Assembly (NCBI RefSeq): GCF_000427445.1
Contig: NZ_ATYA01000001.1
Coordinates: 1 to 64,000 of the forward strand
Reading direction: 5' to 3'
Source of the DNA: Methylocapsa acidiphila B2
GTDB taxonomy: Bacteria > Pseudomonadota > Alphaproteobacteria > Rhizobiales > Beijerinckiaceae
Length of the DNA stretch: 64,000 nucleotides
Part shown: piece after piece, positions 63,782 to 64,000 of the stretch
Position numbering within the stretch: position 1 is the stretch's first letter
Layout: each line of letters begins with the position of its first letter
The notes under the pieces: model-generated
The model's database searches: none
Told to the model about the DNA's origin: nothing
What the model saw: the letters and a program-made list of their open reading frames with translations, nothing else
Made by a program: the position numbers and the translations under genes

Positions 63782-63838
63782 TGTTGATTTCCACTGAGAT
63801 GTGACCCTGGAAGGCCAGAATTTTTCACTGAGAACTGG
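63782..63838. mobile_element. Orphan right end of the IS21 at 27614-30104
   Basis: These 57 bases equal 30048-30104 in inverted orientation with one mismatch (TTTTTCACTG versus TTTTTCATTG), starting with the IS tip TGTTGATTTCC. The rest of the element is absent; ISL3-related sequence follows. Confidence 0.85.
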
Positions 63839-63901
63839 CTCTGACTCATATTTGCTGCGTTTCGCCGGGACGCTCTTGCTGATTCGTCAGAGGAGCCGTG
63901 A

Positions 63902-64000
63902 ATGGGTCAGCAATTTCAACGGGCCAGCCTGGCGCCAGACGGCTTTGCAGTTGATGGCGTCACGGTGGAAGGCGCCCGCGTCCAGATCCGGTTGCGGTCT
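63902..64000 (+). CDS. ISL3 family transposase, start only (runs off window)
   Basis: The ATG at 63902, preceded by GGAGCC, opens MGQQFQRASLAPDGFAVDGV and then TVEGARVQIRLRS, resembling ISL3 N-termini just before the zinc-binding cysteines. The gene continues beyond the window, so its integrity is unknown. Confidence 0.55.
   Translation, partial: MGQQFQRASLAPDGFAVDGVTVEGARVQIRLRS

Noticed and set aside
1-64000. tRNA or rRNA genes, or a chromosomal housekeeping operon
   Set aside because: None was recognised on either strand, which supports an accessory replicon but cannot exclude small RNAs missed by eye.

Overview
This window looks like part of a large accessory plasmid (or plasmid-derived island) of an alphaproteobacterium of the Hyphomicrobiales (Rhizobiales). 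The evidence is a repABC replication/partition operon with two parS sites, a plasmid-type tyrosine recombinase next to DUF1403 and ScpB-like genes, GC-rich codon use, and transposase types common in rhizobia and alphaproteobacterial methanotrophs. The genus cannot be fixed from the sequence. No tRNA, rRNA or CRISPR array was seen.

Region 1-16 kb is a graveyard of insertion sequences (IS256, IS66, IS21, IS1182, ISL3) around a few live genes: a TetR regulator, a SAM methyltransferase, a VapBC pair with a clear operator, and a decayed CHAD-domain gene. An IS91-type transposase sits beside its partner tyrosine recombinase, which a complete IS21 element has split; the ancestral reading frame can be restored exactly from a 7-bp target duplication.

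Region 16-41 kb alternates AT-rich genes with IS debris. The AT-rich genes are an HPP membrane protein followed by a heme-oxygenase-like diiron protein, small conserved proteins, and four paralogous TetR regulators scattered over 14 kb. It also holds a second IS21, an exported beta-helix protein of about 856 residues, and two copies of a nested element in which an IS1111-type IS110 element interrupts an IS3 element at the same point. A bridge-RNA candidate lies in the 3' non-coding part of the intact copy.

Region 41-52 kb is the plasmid core, mostly on the minus strand: repA-repB-repC with parS sites, then a tyrosine recombinase with a perfect dif-like inverted repeat just upstream, then DUF1403 (carrying an in-frame 15-bp minisatellite) and ScpB. 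Between repB and the working repC lies a decayed repC mosaic with its own copy of the counter-transcribed RNA region, so the replication control region has been duplicated.

Region 52-64 kb is a cargo/defence-like segment: an IS6 element that beheaded a LysR gene, a second IS1111-type element, a Doc/antitoxin pair with a perfect 24-bp operator, a three-gene cluster (small DUF4258-like protein, unknown 514-residue protein, GIY-YIG nuclease), a second tyrosine recombinase with its own dif-like repeat, a Swt1-type HEPN protein with an RNATMH motif, a membrane/coiled-coil protein truncated by an IS5 element, and an HU/IHF-family protein. The nuclease, HEPN and toxin genes packed beside a recombinase are the best candidates for an undescribed defence or plasmid-stability system.
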